In this document: one piece after another, positions 1 through 8,398 of the stretch
How positions within the stretch are numbered: position 1 is the first letter of the stretch
How the letters are laid out: every line of letters starts with the position of its first letter
Source: Spartobacteria bacterium UBA5019
GTDB lineage: Bacteria > Verrucomicrobiota > Verrucomicrobiia > Chthoniobacterales > Terrimicrobiaceae
DNA length: 17,273 nt
Direction of reading: 5' to 3'
NCBI GenBank assembly: GCA_002396485.1
Contig: DGXZ01000028.1
Span: forward strand, 19,816-37,088
Translations under genes and position numbers: made by a program
The notes under the pieces: model-generated
Told to the model about the DNA's origin: nothing
Database searches by the model: none
Seen by the model: only the letters and a program-made list of their open reading frames with translations

Positions 1-180
1 TTAAAAAGCTCCAAGCCCACGAAGGGAAATGAAGAGGAGTTTGAGCAGATGAAAAACTTTTACGAGCGGCTATTCCAAGAAGGCAGGCTTCTCAAGGAAT
101 GGGACATTGGAGACAATCTCTACCTCGCACCGCCTTTCCGGGTTTATTCCATTCAGTCCAAAAACAAGGTGGCGCCTTAG
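1..180 (+). CDS. C-terminal end of a probable membrane glycosyltransferase (partial)
   Basis: The first reading frame is open from the window edge to a TAG at 178-180, giving the last 59 residues of a protein that starts outside the window. The tail has the pattern F-YERLFQEGRLLKEWD followed by APPFRVYSI. This resembles the soluble C-terminal ends of ArnT/GT39-like membrane glycosyltransferases, where a strand ending in an I-Y-x-I-type motif closes the domain. The stop codon overlaps the stop of the convergent GT4 gene by a few bases. Reading: frame and stop are seen directly; the family is an inference from a short tail, supported by neighbouring glycan genes. It could be another polysaccharide-synthesis membrane protein. 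Confidence 0.5.
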   Translation, partial: LKSSKPTKGNEEEFEQMKNFYERLFQEGRLLKEWDIGDNLYLAPPFRVYSIQSKNKVAP

Positions 181-1277
181 TCGGAGAGCTTCAGGGCGTT
201 GACGAAGCGTTTCCGGAAGGCAGCCCAAGAATACTCCGCGACTACTGTGCGACGACCATCCTCACCTATTTCAGCGCAGCGAGACGGGTTCTCTTGGAGC
301 ATTTTTAGCAAGTTGGCAACGCCCTGCACATCGGTTCGTTCAACCAAAAATCCGTTGATGCCTTCCTTCAATGGAAAACCGCAGTCGATGGTTGCGATCG
401 TAGCAAGCCCGCAGGCAGCTCCCTCGAGAAGCGATTTGGCCATACCTTCATTTCGGGACAGGAGAATTTGAGCCTGGCATGTCGGGAGAATCTGGGCCAA
501 GTCGGAGCGGAAACCCATCCAGCAAATGTTGGATTCCCGAGTCTCCTCGACCAAGTCGGCGACATCATCGTCGACCTGTCCAATCACCAAAAGTTCGGCA
601 TTGTGCAATGCGGCTGTTTTCCAAGCCTCGACGACTTGTCGAATGCCTTTGCGCTCTCCGACGCGGCCGCAGAAGACAAGGCGGAAAACATCCGTCCGAG
701 CTTTTGACGAAGGTTGATAGATGTCGGTATCAACACCGCGGCCGATGACGCAAAGTTTTTCGTTAAGAATGCCGTGCCCTTGGAAGCTCGCGCGGGAATT
801 TTCCGAGGGGAGCAAAATCGCATTGGCCAATGCGTATTCCTCATCCATCTCCTCGCGTGAAAACGCTGGCCAGCGCGGAGGCGCACCTTGTGCGGTGGAT
901 CGACTCCAGTGCATGGAATCGTGATTCAGATAACAGGAGGCCCCCAATTTTTTGCCAATGCGGAAACTTGGCCGCGCCCGGTCCCTCCAGCTGATAATTT
1001 TTGAATACCCTCCGCGCTTGGCGAGGCGGGCGCCCAAGGCCATGAAGAACCGTTTTTGAGCAGGGTAGTAGATGCTGCGTGGCAGCCAGGAGAGGGCATT
1101 TGCGGGCGTCCATTTCATTCCGCAGAATGATATGCCCGGCATTCCGGGATTTCCTCGACTGACCAGATCGACATGCAGACCAAACTCGCCAAGAGCCTGC
1201 AGTTGCTGTCGGACTACAGCATCAATGCCGTGTCGGGTGAGTTTTCCTTCGTAAATGTAGAGAACCTTTTCCGGCAT
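177..1277 (-). CDS. Glycosyltransferase family 4 (GT-B fold)
   Basis: This is a probable retaining glycosyltransferase that adds a sugar from a nucleotide-sugar donor to a surface glycan or lipid-linked intermediate in the cytoplasm. Numbering from the upstream TTG at 1292 (371 residues), the C-terminal Rossmann half starts near residue 203 with RLVFCGRVGERKGIRQVVEAW. The E-x7-E donor-binding motif is at E282 and E290 (RNEGMAKSLLEGAACG). GRGVDT at 184-189 marks the domain linker typical of GT4 enzymes. I prefer the ATG at 1275-1277 (366 residues); the TTG at 1290-1292 would overlap the sulfotransferase stop by 4 bp. Either way it sits directly downstream of the sulfotransferase gene and is probably co-transcribed with it. 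The family is clear; substrate and acceptor cannot be read from sequence. Confidence 0.88.
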   Translation of the reverse strand: MPEKVLYIYEGKLTRHGIDAVVRQQLQALGEFGLHVDLVSRGNPGMPGISFCGMKWTPANALSWLPRSIYYPAQKRFFMALGARLAKRGGYSKIISWRDRARPSFRIGKKLGASCYLNHDSMHWSRSTAQGAPPRWPAFSREEMDEEYALANAILLPSENSRASFQGHGILNEKLCVIGRGVDTDIYQPSSKARTDVFRLVFCGRVGERKGIRQVVEAWKTAALHNAELLVIGQVDDDVADLVEETRESNICWMGFRSDLAQILPTCQAQILLSRNEGMAKSLLEGAACGLATIATIDCGFPLKEGINGFLVERTDVQGVANLLKMLQENPSRCAEIGEDGRRTVVAEYSWAAFRKRFVNALKLSD

Positions 1278-1288
1278 GAGGGCGTTCT

Positions 1289-2206
1289 TCAATCAGGTTT
1301 CGAAGGGTTCCATTTATTGCCGCTTTCATGACCGAAAACGCGGGAGAACCCATTGCCATAGACCCAATCCCTGTTGCCCTTCGCCAGCCACGGCATCAGC
1401 AACGAGGCTGCCATCCAATCGGTGCGCGAGAACCAGCGGTAGTCATACATGAGAGCTTCTTTCTGCTTCTGGCGGCGCATGGCGTTTCCAATAAAAAGAT
1501 GGCTTCGCGAACCGGCTATCGTGGCCGGAACTTCGATTGTCTGGGTCTTCAAAAATGCACCGAGTTTCTGGAAAAAATGTGGAAGGCCGAGGCAGAGCTC
1601 CTCATAGCCGATACCCAGAAAGGGGATTTGATTCTGAAGAAGGATGCTCCGGATTTTTGAATTTCCCCTGTGCCAGCGCAATCCGGCCTCGAGGCCGATC
1701 ATCCATCCCGGTCGTGCCACATTTTTTCGGGTTCGTTTGAGATCAACCGAGGAAACAATCGCTGAACGATAATCCCGGCACAAGTGAAGGGCACGCAAAT
1801 CGATTTCAGAAAAACGGGACAGCTCGGCAATCGGTTCGGCGTGCTTTGAGGAATCCACGGCCCAGGCATCCAAGCCGAAAACGCCCTGAAAAACGGAGAG
1901 TGCGAGATCATATCTTTGCCGCTGTCCGGCTCCTTTGACAGAATCAGCCTTGGCTAAAACCTGCGACCAGTATTCGCATTTCTGCACCATATTGCCACAG
2001 GAACAAAAGTCGTGTGCGGCTTTTTCCGGCTCATCTGCAAGGATCGTCACCGCGCGGTCGATGCCGCCCAAACCAATGATCGTGGGCTGTTGGCCAAGAA
2101 TCAGGCTGGAAACGGTTGATCCCGAGTGGGGAAGGCTGGCGATATAAAGAAGTTTGTAGCGATTCACGGCGTTGTGTTGAGCCGACCGGCTCCTTGGATG
2201 CGGCAT
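1289..2206 (-). CDS. Sulfotransferase family protein (PAPS-dependent type)
   Basis: This probably transfers sulfate from PAPS to a sugar hydroxyl of a surface glycan. The 5'-phosphosulfate loop is LLYIASLPHSGSTVSSLIL, and the 3'-phosphate region is LRALHLCRDYRSAIVSS. Between them lie a CSCG...CEYW segment and a VDSSK motif, both common in this bacterial sulfotransferase family, and GNAMRR follows near the C-terminus. The frame is open back to a TTG at 2266 (325 residues), but that puts about 35 residues before the first strand. I chose the ATG at 2204-2206 (305 residues), which also leaves room for a divergent promoter. Neither start has a clear Shine-Dalgarno. It lies immediately upstream of the GT4 gene, so sulfation and glycosylation probably act on the same product. 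Confidence 0.85.
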   Translation of the reverse strand: MPHPRSRSAQHNAVNRYKLLYIASLPHSGSTVSSLILGQQPTIIGLGGIDRAVTILADEPEKAAHDFCSCGNMVQKCEYWSQVLAKADSVKGAGQRQRYDLALSVFQGVFGLDAWAVDSSKHAEPIAELSRFSEIDLRALHLCRDYRSAIVSSVDLKRTRKNVARPGWMIGLEAGLRWHRGNSKIRSILLQNQIPFLGIGYEELCLGLPHFFQKLGAFLKTQTIEVPATIAGSRSHLFIGNAMRRQKQKEALMYDYRWFSRTDWMAASLLMPWLAKGNRDWVYGNGFSRVFGHESGNKWNPSKPD

Positions 2207-2282
2207 CGTTAGTCTGGATTCCCAGCCTGTCAACATTCGCGAATCTTGCCGTGAGGCGAGAGGCAAAGTAGAAATCGCCTTC

Positions 2283-4124
2283 GTGTTCGGTAATCGTGAG
2301 AATCACAAGTTTGAATCATGGAAGGCACTCCGCTCTACGGCCGAGGCGTTCTTGCAGCGGTGGGGCCTCGCTCTTGTGGTTCTTTTCGGGCTTCTCTACT
2401 ACGGGGCTTATTACAATACCGGCCTTGTTCTGTCAGGCGAGGGCGGGAGCAATGCGTTGCTGGCTTCAAGAATTCTCGAAGGGTGGCGTCCGATCGTTGA
2501 CATGTTTGTTGGTTACAATTTGCTGTGGTTTTACCCAATAGCGGGCCTGTTCAAAATCACCGGTCCTCACATGCTCGCGATGCAGGTATTTTTCATGAGT
2601 CTCAGCCTCATCACCGGGGGGCTGGGGTTTCATCTTGTGAAAAAAACCACAGGGCAAGCGTGGTTGGCACTGCTCGCTGGCGGGCTCATGATCCTTATGC
2701 CCGGAGCGATGTTTCGAAACTACATGGGATTCATCGGCACATTGGCGTCCTTCGCGCTGGTTTTTGGTTATGTATTCCCAGCTACCACCCGACTTCGACA
2801 GTGCCTCTGGATGGCATTTTGCGGGGCTGCTTTGAGCGTTTGCTTTCTGATTCGCATCGAGCCATCGCTTTTGCTCACTGTTCTCTGGATCGGGCTTGTG
2901 GTTCTCTATCCGGTGGGTTTTCGAGGGGCGTTTTTGGGTCGGTTGAAAGTGGTGCTCGTCGGCACGCTTTTGGCAGTAGTTGCTTTCGCGGCCGTGCACG
3001 CCCCCTTTGTTGTCCATGCTCATGAACGAGGGTTTGGCAAAGAATTTTTGAACCAGTATGTGCAGTTTTTCGAACTTTTTCAGTGGGAGTTGAAGAAGGA
3101 GATTCAAAAAGCTAGTGGCTCTGTCCATTTAGAATTTGCTCATCCAGAGGGGAGTTCAACTCTCAAGGCTGGATTACCTCTTCCCGTTGCCACGGTAACA
3201 GTTGTTTCCCAGGACAGTGAAAGTGCTGGTCGCGATGGTCGCCTAGGACGACCAGATTTGAGCGAGTTCATCAAGTGGAAGGGTTCGCCATTTTTCACGC
3301 TTTCGATTTATTTTCCTGTTTTGGTGTCGGCTATTTCGTCTCTCGCTGGAGTTTTGCTCTTTTTATTCGGCATTGCGCGGGGGCACGAGAGGGGGAGATT
3401 TTTGGGGTTGCTTCTTCTCACGACGACCGGCGCGGCATTAAGTCTTTTTCCGCAGTATTTCTTTTTCCGTCCGGACAGCGTTCATCTGGCGGAGTTCATG
3501 GTGCCGTTTTATCCCGCGCTGGCCTGCGCGGCATTTGCGGGATGGTGGGTTTTTCAGAACATCAAAACCCATATCGGAAGATTCTGTGGGCTTGTGTTGC
3601 CCATCCTCTGTGGATTGCAGGTCATTGTTGCCTTCAATTCACTCTATGGACGGGAAGGCTCGGGCAGCATCCGCCTGGCACGGGGAAAAACAGCGATGTT
3701 CCATGCGCCGGGAGGCATCGACTTCCGCGTCAAGCCCGCTGAATTGCGCAACTGGGAGGGATTGAGAGACGCTTTACTCCGCCACTCCCAACCGGGGGAT
3801 TTCCTGATCACTTACCCCTATGTGCCTCTTTTGAACATCATGGCGCAGCGTCCCTCCTATCAATCCAAATTCTATGTGGACAATGCCACCGCGTCGGCCA
3901 ATTTTTCAGCGCATGCCATAGCGGATTTTGAACAACATCAACCCGCGCTCGTGGTCATCAACAACCGCGACATCAACAAGACAGAAGTCTCCCGCTTCAA
4001 AAACTGGGCCGCGCCTTTTTACCAACATATTGCAAATAAATATGTATTGGCAGGAACCTACTTTGGACGCATCGAGGTATTTGTGAGGCCGGACAGATGG
4101 ATGCCTACGGAGTCCCAGCCGTAG
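2283..4124 (+). CDS. GT-C-type integral membrane protein, probable glycosyltransferase
   Basis: A 613-residue polytopic membrane protein with many hydrophobic helices between about residues 27 and 455, then a soluble C-terminal domain of about 150 residues. The first loop has SGEGGSNALLASRILEGWRPIVDMFVGYN. The acidic E53 and the 'A-x-R-I-L-x-G' helix match the catalytic first periplasmic loop of GT-C enzymes, which use polyprenyl-phosphate sugars. RPDSVHLAEF near 397-405 is another pattern seen in such proteins. A loop rich in Ser and Gly (about 270-330) faces the periplasm or cytoplasm. The start is GTG with no good Shine-Dalgarno, and no in-frame ATG lies close by. The gene diverges from the sulfotransferase and converges on the ABC gene with a 3-bp gap. 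A role in glycan assembly is an inference; the exact family is less certain than the topology. Confidence 0.7.
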   Translation: MFGNRENHKFESWKALRSTAEAFLQRWGLALVVLFGLLYYGAYYNTGLVLSGEGGSNALLASRILEGWRPIVDMFVGYNLLWFYPIAGLFKITGPHMLAMQVFFMSLSLITGGLGFHLVKKTTGQAWLALLAGGLMILMPGAMFRNYMGFIGTLASFALVFGYVFPATTRLRQCLWMAFCGAALSVCFLIRIEPSLLLTVLWIGLVVLYPVGFRGAFLGRLKVVLVGTLLAVVAFAAVHAPFVVHAHERGFGKEFLNQYVQFFELFQWELKKEIQKASGSVHLEFAHPEGSSTLKAGLPLPVATVTVVSQDSESAGRDGRLGRPDLSEFIKWKGSPFFTLSIYFPVLVSAISSLAGVLLFLFGIARGHERGRFLGLLLLTTTGAALSLFPQYFFFRPDSVHLAEFMVPFYPALACAAFAGWWVFQNIKTHIGRFCGLVLPILCGLQVIVAFNSLYGREGSGSIRLARGKTAMFHAPGGIDFRVKPAELRNWEGLRDALLRHSQPGDFLITYPYVPLLNIMAQRPSYQSKFYVDNATASANFSAHAIADFEQHQPALVVINNRDINKTEVSRFKNWAAPFYQHIANKYVLAGTYFGRIEVFVRPDRWMPTESQP

Positions 4125-4127
4125 AGT

Positions 4128-7100
4128 TCAAGAAACCCGCATGCGGATCTGCTTGCGGAGGATGACTCCGAGGGCGGCGAAGAGGGCGAGGGTGGAGAGG
4201 ATGAGAACGCTGGTGTTGAACCAGAGGATGCCGATTTTGATGCCGAGGTATTCTTTGGTGGGGCCGAAGAAGACGTTGAGGTGGCTGTTTTCGCGGTAGT
4301 CGCTTTGTTCCATTTCGGCCTTGGAGACGAGGTCGGTGATTTTTTGGTTCACATAGACCTGCTCGGCGGTGAGGCCGGTGCCGAATTTGGTGAAGCGCGA
4401 GGCCTTGAAGGGCTCGCCGGCTATGATGTCGTCGATGCGGCGGAGGGCCGCCCGGAGTTGGCCGGGAGTGGCTGCTTCGAGACCGGAGAGGAGGGCGAGG
4501 GTGTCCTTGAGATCCTCCAGGCGTTCTTCCTGCTCCGGCGAGGCGTTTCGCTGGCGGGCGAGCTGGTTGATCATCGACTGGATTTTATCTTGGCGACTGG
4601 TGAGGGGGTTGAGCTTGGACTGCGCGAAGACGAGGGCTTCGTAGGACCAGCGGGTCGGCATGATTTCGCAAATGAGAGGGACCTGCAGATCACTCCGGGC
4701 AGGCATGGCGCTGTCCGGGTGGCGCGTCACCCACTGTTGGATCGCGTGGATGAAGTCGAGGTTGCGGTTCATTTCCTCATACTTGATGAGGGCGCCACTG
4801 AGGATGATCTGGGGAATTAAAATCACGGGAATTATTAGGATGCCGGTCTTGCTTTGGCTCACGAGTGCGGAAATCAGGAGTCCTATCGCGGCACCGTTTG
4901 CTGCCGTGAGGAACATGGCCGTGAAGACGATCCAAAATCCATCGCGCAGCGAGAGCAGGGCATTTCCGATGAGAGTGAACAAGGCGCACTGGATAATAGC
5001 GAAGAAGCCGAGGGTGAGGACTTTTGCCAGGATGTAGTAGCCGAGGTTGACATTGAGATTTCGCTCCCGCATGAGCACGGAGCGGTCGTGGATGATGTCG
5101 TCCACGCTGTTTGTGAGTCCCAGGAACATGGCCACGACGAGGGCCAGAAAAAGATAGGTTGGGATGTGGAAAGCCGAGGCGAAGTCGTAAACGGAACTCT
5201 CGGAATAACGCAGCACCATGCCTGTGAGGAGGGCAAGGAGGGGGGCTTCCAAGACGGTGGTGAGCAGGTTCGCCTTGTTGCGGAGTTTGCTCAAAAAGGC
5301 GCGCCGCAGGAGGATGCTGAATTGGCGGAAGTGCTCCTTCGGCCGGAGTCTCTCGCGGCGGCGCGGGTCGGACGGCGGCGCGGCAGCGACCTCCTTGGGG
5401 GGTGATGGTTGCTGGACTTCCTTAAGCAGGCGATGGGATTCGTATTTGTCGCGCCAGTAGTCCGGCGAGTAGCGTCGTGCGGGCACGAGTTGTCCCCGGT
5501 TGTTTTCCTCCAGAATGATATCGCCGCCGAGATCGCGGAGTGGTGTTTCCAGAACGTCGAAGATGAATTCCGGGCGGGTTGTTCCGCACGACTCGCACCC
5601 ACCTGAAGAGGGAGTCGCCATCTGCCGGCTTTCCGCCTCGGCGAAGTAGCGGAGCGTTTCCTGGGGCGTTCCAAAAAAAACCAGCTTGCCGCCGCGGTCG
5701 AGGACGAGCGCCTTGTGAAACATCTGGAAAATGCGCGAGGTCGGCTGGTGGATCGTCACCAGCACGATCTTGTTGTGCGACATGTCACGGATGATTTCCA
5801 TGATGTGCTCGGAATCCTTTGAGCTGAGGCCGCTGGTGGGTTCATCGAAAAGGAAGATGTCCGCCGGGCTCACCATATCGAGGCCGATATTCAGCCGCTT
5901 GCGTTCGCCACCGCTGAGGATTTTCTTTTCGGCCGAGCCGACGATGGAGGTGCGGCGCTCGTTGAGGCCGAGTTCGGCAAGTTTGCTGTCGATGCGGCGG
6001 AGGCGTTCCCGGCGGCCGAGGTGCGGCGCGCGGATGGCGGCGGCATATTCCAGATTTTCCTCAATGGTGAGGTGTTCATCGAAGGCGTCGTATTGCGGAA
6101 TGTAAGCCACATATTTCCGAAGGGATTCGTGGTTTTCGTAGAACGAGCGCTTGTTAAAAAGCACGCTGCCTTGGGACGGCCGGAATTGCCCCGACAGGGC
6201 GCGCAGGAGCGTGCTTTTGCCGCAGCCGCTGGCGCCCATCACGCACACCATCTCGCCGCGTTCGACCGAGAAGGAGACGCCATCAATGGCCACCGAGTTG
6301 TTGGCAAAGCGGCAAACCATATCGCGCACATCGAGTGTGCGGACGACATTTTTCTCCTCTTCGATGAGGCGTTCCGAGAAGTTGCAACGAAGCACCTGGC
6401 CGGCATCAACGCGGATCGTGTCGCCATCCTCAAGCGGGCAGGAATTTCGCACTGGCACCCCGCGCACAATGATCGGCCGGTCGGCTTGCAGGACTTCCAT
6501 CTGGCCGATCTTGCGATCGTAGTCGCAGGAGATTTTCAGCAACACATCGCCACCGGAGCCGGGGGCGAGAAGGATGTCGTCCTCCTCCAAAAGCCCGGGA
6601 TTATTCGAAACGAGGTATTCGCTTTTGGAGGCCTTGAGAAGGAAGCGTCCACCATAGGATCTGGCTCGCAGGCGCAGGTAGTCGAGGTCGAGTTCACTGT
6701 CGTTGTGGAAAATGATTTTATCCTCCAGCGTGGCGATGACTTCGCGGCCGACATTCAGACGGATGCCATTCAGAACGGCGTCCACATTTTTAAGCGCCTT
6801 CACGCGCACCCTGAGTCCGAAGGCGACCTGCAGGCATGAGTCGCGCGAGCGGTTTTTTTCCAGAGTGACTTCGTCATCCTCGTCCACTGCGACGAAGATT
6901 TCCGGGAGGGTTACATTTTTCTTGGCATTGAAGTAGAAAATGAGGTCTGCGTAGGCGAGCACGACATCATCGATAAGCACGCGTTGTCCGGGGTAGAGCC
7001 GTGCAAAGCTGCCGGGTTCCAAGGCGCGACCCTGCACGATGAGAGTACGTCCGCTGAGGTTTTTGATAATGACTAGCTCGCCGAAGCGATAGGTGTTCAG

Positions 7101-7796
7101 CCGCTCGTTGGGCGCAAAGTCGGCGAGCACGACATCGGTGTTTTCCTTGAAGCCGAAGCTCACCATTTCGAGAGGTGATGCGCCGGAGCTGTAGATCGAG
7201 GTGTCGGTTTTGTCGTCGGCGTTGAGTTGGTAAACGATGTCGATCGCCTGCGAGGCCATGCCGAGGCGCGACATGAATTCGTAATAGGCCACGACGGCTT
7301 CGCTCTTGAGCCCCGCTCGGGCGATGAGGTCGTAGAGTTGAACCCCAAGTAGAATCTTGCGTTCGTTACTCAGGCGGCCGGCGAGACGTTGAGCCATGGC
7401 GTCGAGATCCTGTTTTTGTTGCAGCGCATTGCGGAACAGCTCACGCAGCTCGGAGTAAACGGCATCCGGGTAGTCATAACGCAGAAAGCCGAGGCTGGAG
7501 TCGATCTCCTCCTCGAGCAATTCGCCATCCACACGGGAGAAGGCTGCGAGGACCTGGATCAGCGTCGGCAGGAGGTTTGGGCCCTCGATGACGGTGCGGG
7601 GTTTCCGCTGGATTCGGCGAAGGATGTGCCTGCACTTCGCTTCGAGGCGGGCGACGAGTCGAAGCGCTCCTTCGAGTCGGCTTTGCACGCCACCCGGGCT
7701 CGCTGGAGAAGAAGCAGGTTCCACTTTGCGAGACTTTAGCGCTCGACCCGATTCAATGCAATGCGCCGCTCCACGGGGTGTGCGGAAAATTGACAC
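4128..7796 (-). CDS. TerB/FHA-like/ABCG fusion: ABC transporter ATPase plus permease
   Basis: A 1222-residue half transporter. Residues about 72-195 look like a TerB/DjlA-N helical domain (AAFSRVDGELLEEEID). Residues 208-475 hold beta-rich, FHA-like segments. The ATPase domain (about 486-720) has Walker A GASGCGKST (521-529), a Q-loop near IPQYD, signature LSGGERKR (627-634), Walker B IFLFDE (647-652) and H-loop H683. About six membrane helices follow from 845, with a long loop between helix 5 and helix 6 (about 1006-1185). The domain order ATPase-then-permease and the ILSGALIKYEEMN segment fit the ABCG/ABC2 class, which would act as a dimer in the inner membrane. FHA-bearing relatives include mycobacterial Rv1747; the substrate is unknown. 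The start is GTG with AGGAG only 1 nt upstream, so a start further in (codon 26 or 37) is possible. Confidence 0.88.
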   Translation of the reverse strand: MSIFRTPRGAAHCIESGRALKSRKVEPASSPASPGGVQSRLEGALRLVARLEAKCRHILRRIQRKPRTVIEGPNLLPTLIQVLAAFSRVDGELLEEEIDSSLGFLRYDYPDAVYSELRELFRNALQQKQDLDAMAQRLAGRLSNERKILLGVQLYDLIARAGLKSEAVVAYYEFMSRLGMASQAIDIVYQLNADDKTDTSIYSSGASPLEMVSFGFKENTDVVLADFAPNERLNTYRFGELVIIKNLSGRTLIVQGRALEPGSFARLYPGQRVLIDDVVLAYADLIFYFNAKKNVTLPEIFVAVDEDDEVTLEKNRSRDSCLQVAFGLRVRVKALKNVDAVLNGIRLNVGREVIATLEDKIIFHNDSELDLDYLRLRARSYGGRFLLKASKSEYLVSNNPGLLEEDDILLAPGSGGDVLLKISCDYDRKIGQMEVLQADRPIIVRGVPVRNSCPLEDGDTIRVDAGQVLRCNFSERLIEEEKNVVRTLDVRDMVCRFANNSVAIDGVSFSVERGEMVCVMGASGCGKSTLLRALSGQFRPSQGSVLFNKRSFYENHESLRKYVAYIPQYDAFDEHLTIEENLEYAAAIRAPHLGRRERLRRIDSKLAELGLNERRTSIVGSAEKKILSGGERKRLNIGLDMVSPADIFLFDEPTSGLSSKDSEHIMEIIRDMSHNKIVLVTIHQPTSRIFQMFHKALVLDRGGKLVFFGTPQETLRYFAEAESRQMATPSSGGCESCGTTRPEFIFDVLETPLRDLGGDIILEENNRGQLVPARRYSPDYWRDKYESHRLLKEVQQPSPPKEVAAAPPSDPRRRERLRPKEHFRQFSILLRRAFLSKLRNKANLLTTVLEAPLLALLTGMVLRYSESSVYDFASAFHIPTYLFLALVVAMFLGLTNSVDDIIHDRSVLMRERNLNVNLGYYILAKVLTLGFFAIIQCALFTLIGNALLSLRDGFWIVFTAMFLTAANGAAIGLLISALVSQSKTGILIIPVILIPQIILSGALIKYEEMNRNLDFIHAIQQWVTRHPDSAMPARSDLQVPLICEIMPTRWSYEALVFAQSKLNPLTSRQDKIQSMINQLARQRNASPEQEERLEDLKDTLALLSGLEAATPGQLRAALRRIDDIIAGEPFKASRFTKFGTGLTAEQVYVNQKITDLVSKAEMEQSDYRENSHLNVFFGPTKEYLGIKIGILWFNTSVLILSTLALFAALGVILRKQIRMRVS

Positions 7797-7826
7797 TCCT
7801 GCTCAAACCCGCTTTGCTCTGCGCCA

Positions 7827-8348
7827 ATGAACCGCCTCATCCTGCTTTCCAGCTTGGTTGTTTCGACCCTTTTGGCAGGCTGCTCTGTCCCGGAAGGCCC
7901 CGCCACGCGCTTGCCGAAGGCCAATGTTTTGCCCCTGGCGATCGACGATGCCTACCAGTTCCGCAAAATCCTTCTTTCTTCTTTCGACCCAGAATATATC
8001 GAGCCGCAGGCGAAGAACGACATGATCCTCTTTGAGCGTGCCCGCCGCACTTTTGGCGCTATCGACTCCACCGAGATGGCGCAGCGCTATGGAAATTACT
8101 ACACGATCTTCTGGCGCAACTCGACGCGGTCGGATGTGACACTCCGCTTGGAGTACCGTCAGGCCGGGCTTGGAAATTACGTCATGGCCAAGGAGCGGTC
8201 CTACCCCGACGCGGTCGGGTCGCACCGCTCGACATTCGAAGTCACCGGAGACGAATTTTCGGAAAATGGACGCGTCACCGCTTGGCGCGCTCTACTGATA
8301 GTCGATGGCCGCATTGTGGCGCTCAGCCAGTCCTACATGTGGAGGTAG
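7827..8348 (+). CDS. Hypothetical lipoprotein
   Basis: A 173-residue protein with a clear lipoprotein signal: basic residue at position 3, a hydrophobic stretch, then the lipobox LLAGC with the lipidated cysteine at C19. The next residue is Ser, which by the usual Gram-negative rule favours outer-membrane sorting. The mature part is a mixed alpha/beta domain with many aromatic residues (YYTIFWRNST, VTLRLEYRQAGLGNY, WRALLIVDGRIVALSQSYMWR). I do not recognise a named family. It diverges from the ABC transporter gene with only 30 bp between starts, so the two may share a control region and possibly a process. The signal peptide is seen directly; any functional link with the transporter is inference. 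Confidence 0.8.
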   Translation: MNRLILLSSLVVSTLLAGCSVPEGPATRLPKANVLPLAIDDAYQFRKILLSSFDPEYIEPQAKNDMILFERARRTFGAIDSTEMAQRYGNYYTIFWRNSTRSDVTLRLEYRQAGLGNYVMAKERSYPDAVGSHRSTFEVTGDEFSENGRVTAWRALLIVDGRIVALSQSYMWR

Positions 8349-8355
8349 TGGCAGT

Positions 8356-8384
8356 TTGACATTCCGTTTTCTTGCGCCTTAAAT
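8356..8384 (+). promoter_or_regulatory. Candidate sigma70-type promoter for the STAS-phosphatase-grpE-dnaJ run
   Basis: A perfect -35 hexamer TTGACA (8356-8361) is followed after 17 bp by TTAAAT (8379-8384), a 4/6 match to the -10 consensus. Transcription would start near 8391, which puts the GTG at 8399 only about 8 nt downstream and the alternative TTG at 8372 upstream of the transcript. Only the sequence match supports this. No CIRCE-type inverted repeat is visible here. Confidence 0.5.
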
Positions 8385-8398
8385 TGCCTCTGTATTCT

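Noticed and set aside
2031..2306. 91-codon minus-strand frame (MILTITEHEGDFYFASRLTA...) overlapping the sulfotransferase start
   Set aside because: Its first 30 residues look protein-like, but most of it overlaps the well-supported sulfotransferase in another frame and the start of the divergent membrane gene. No family is recognisable, and a relic or chance frame is more likely.
6021..6839. 272-codon plus-strand frame opposite the ABC transporter
   Set aside because: It is antisense to the ATPase and FHA-like region with all catalytic motifs on the other strand, so it is a shadow frame.
8349..8398. CIRCE heat-shock operator before the chaperone run
   Set aside because: I looked for TTAGCACTC-N9-GAGTGCTAA here and before grpE and found neither arm.
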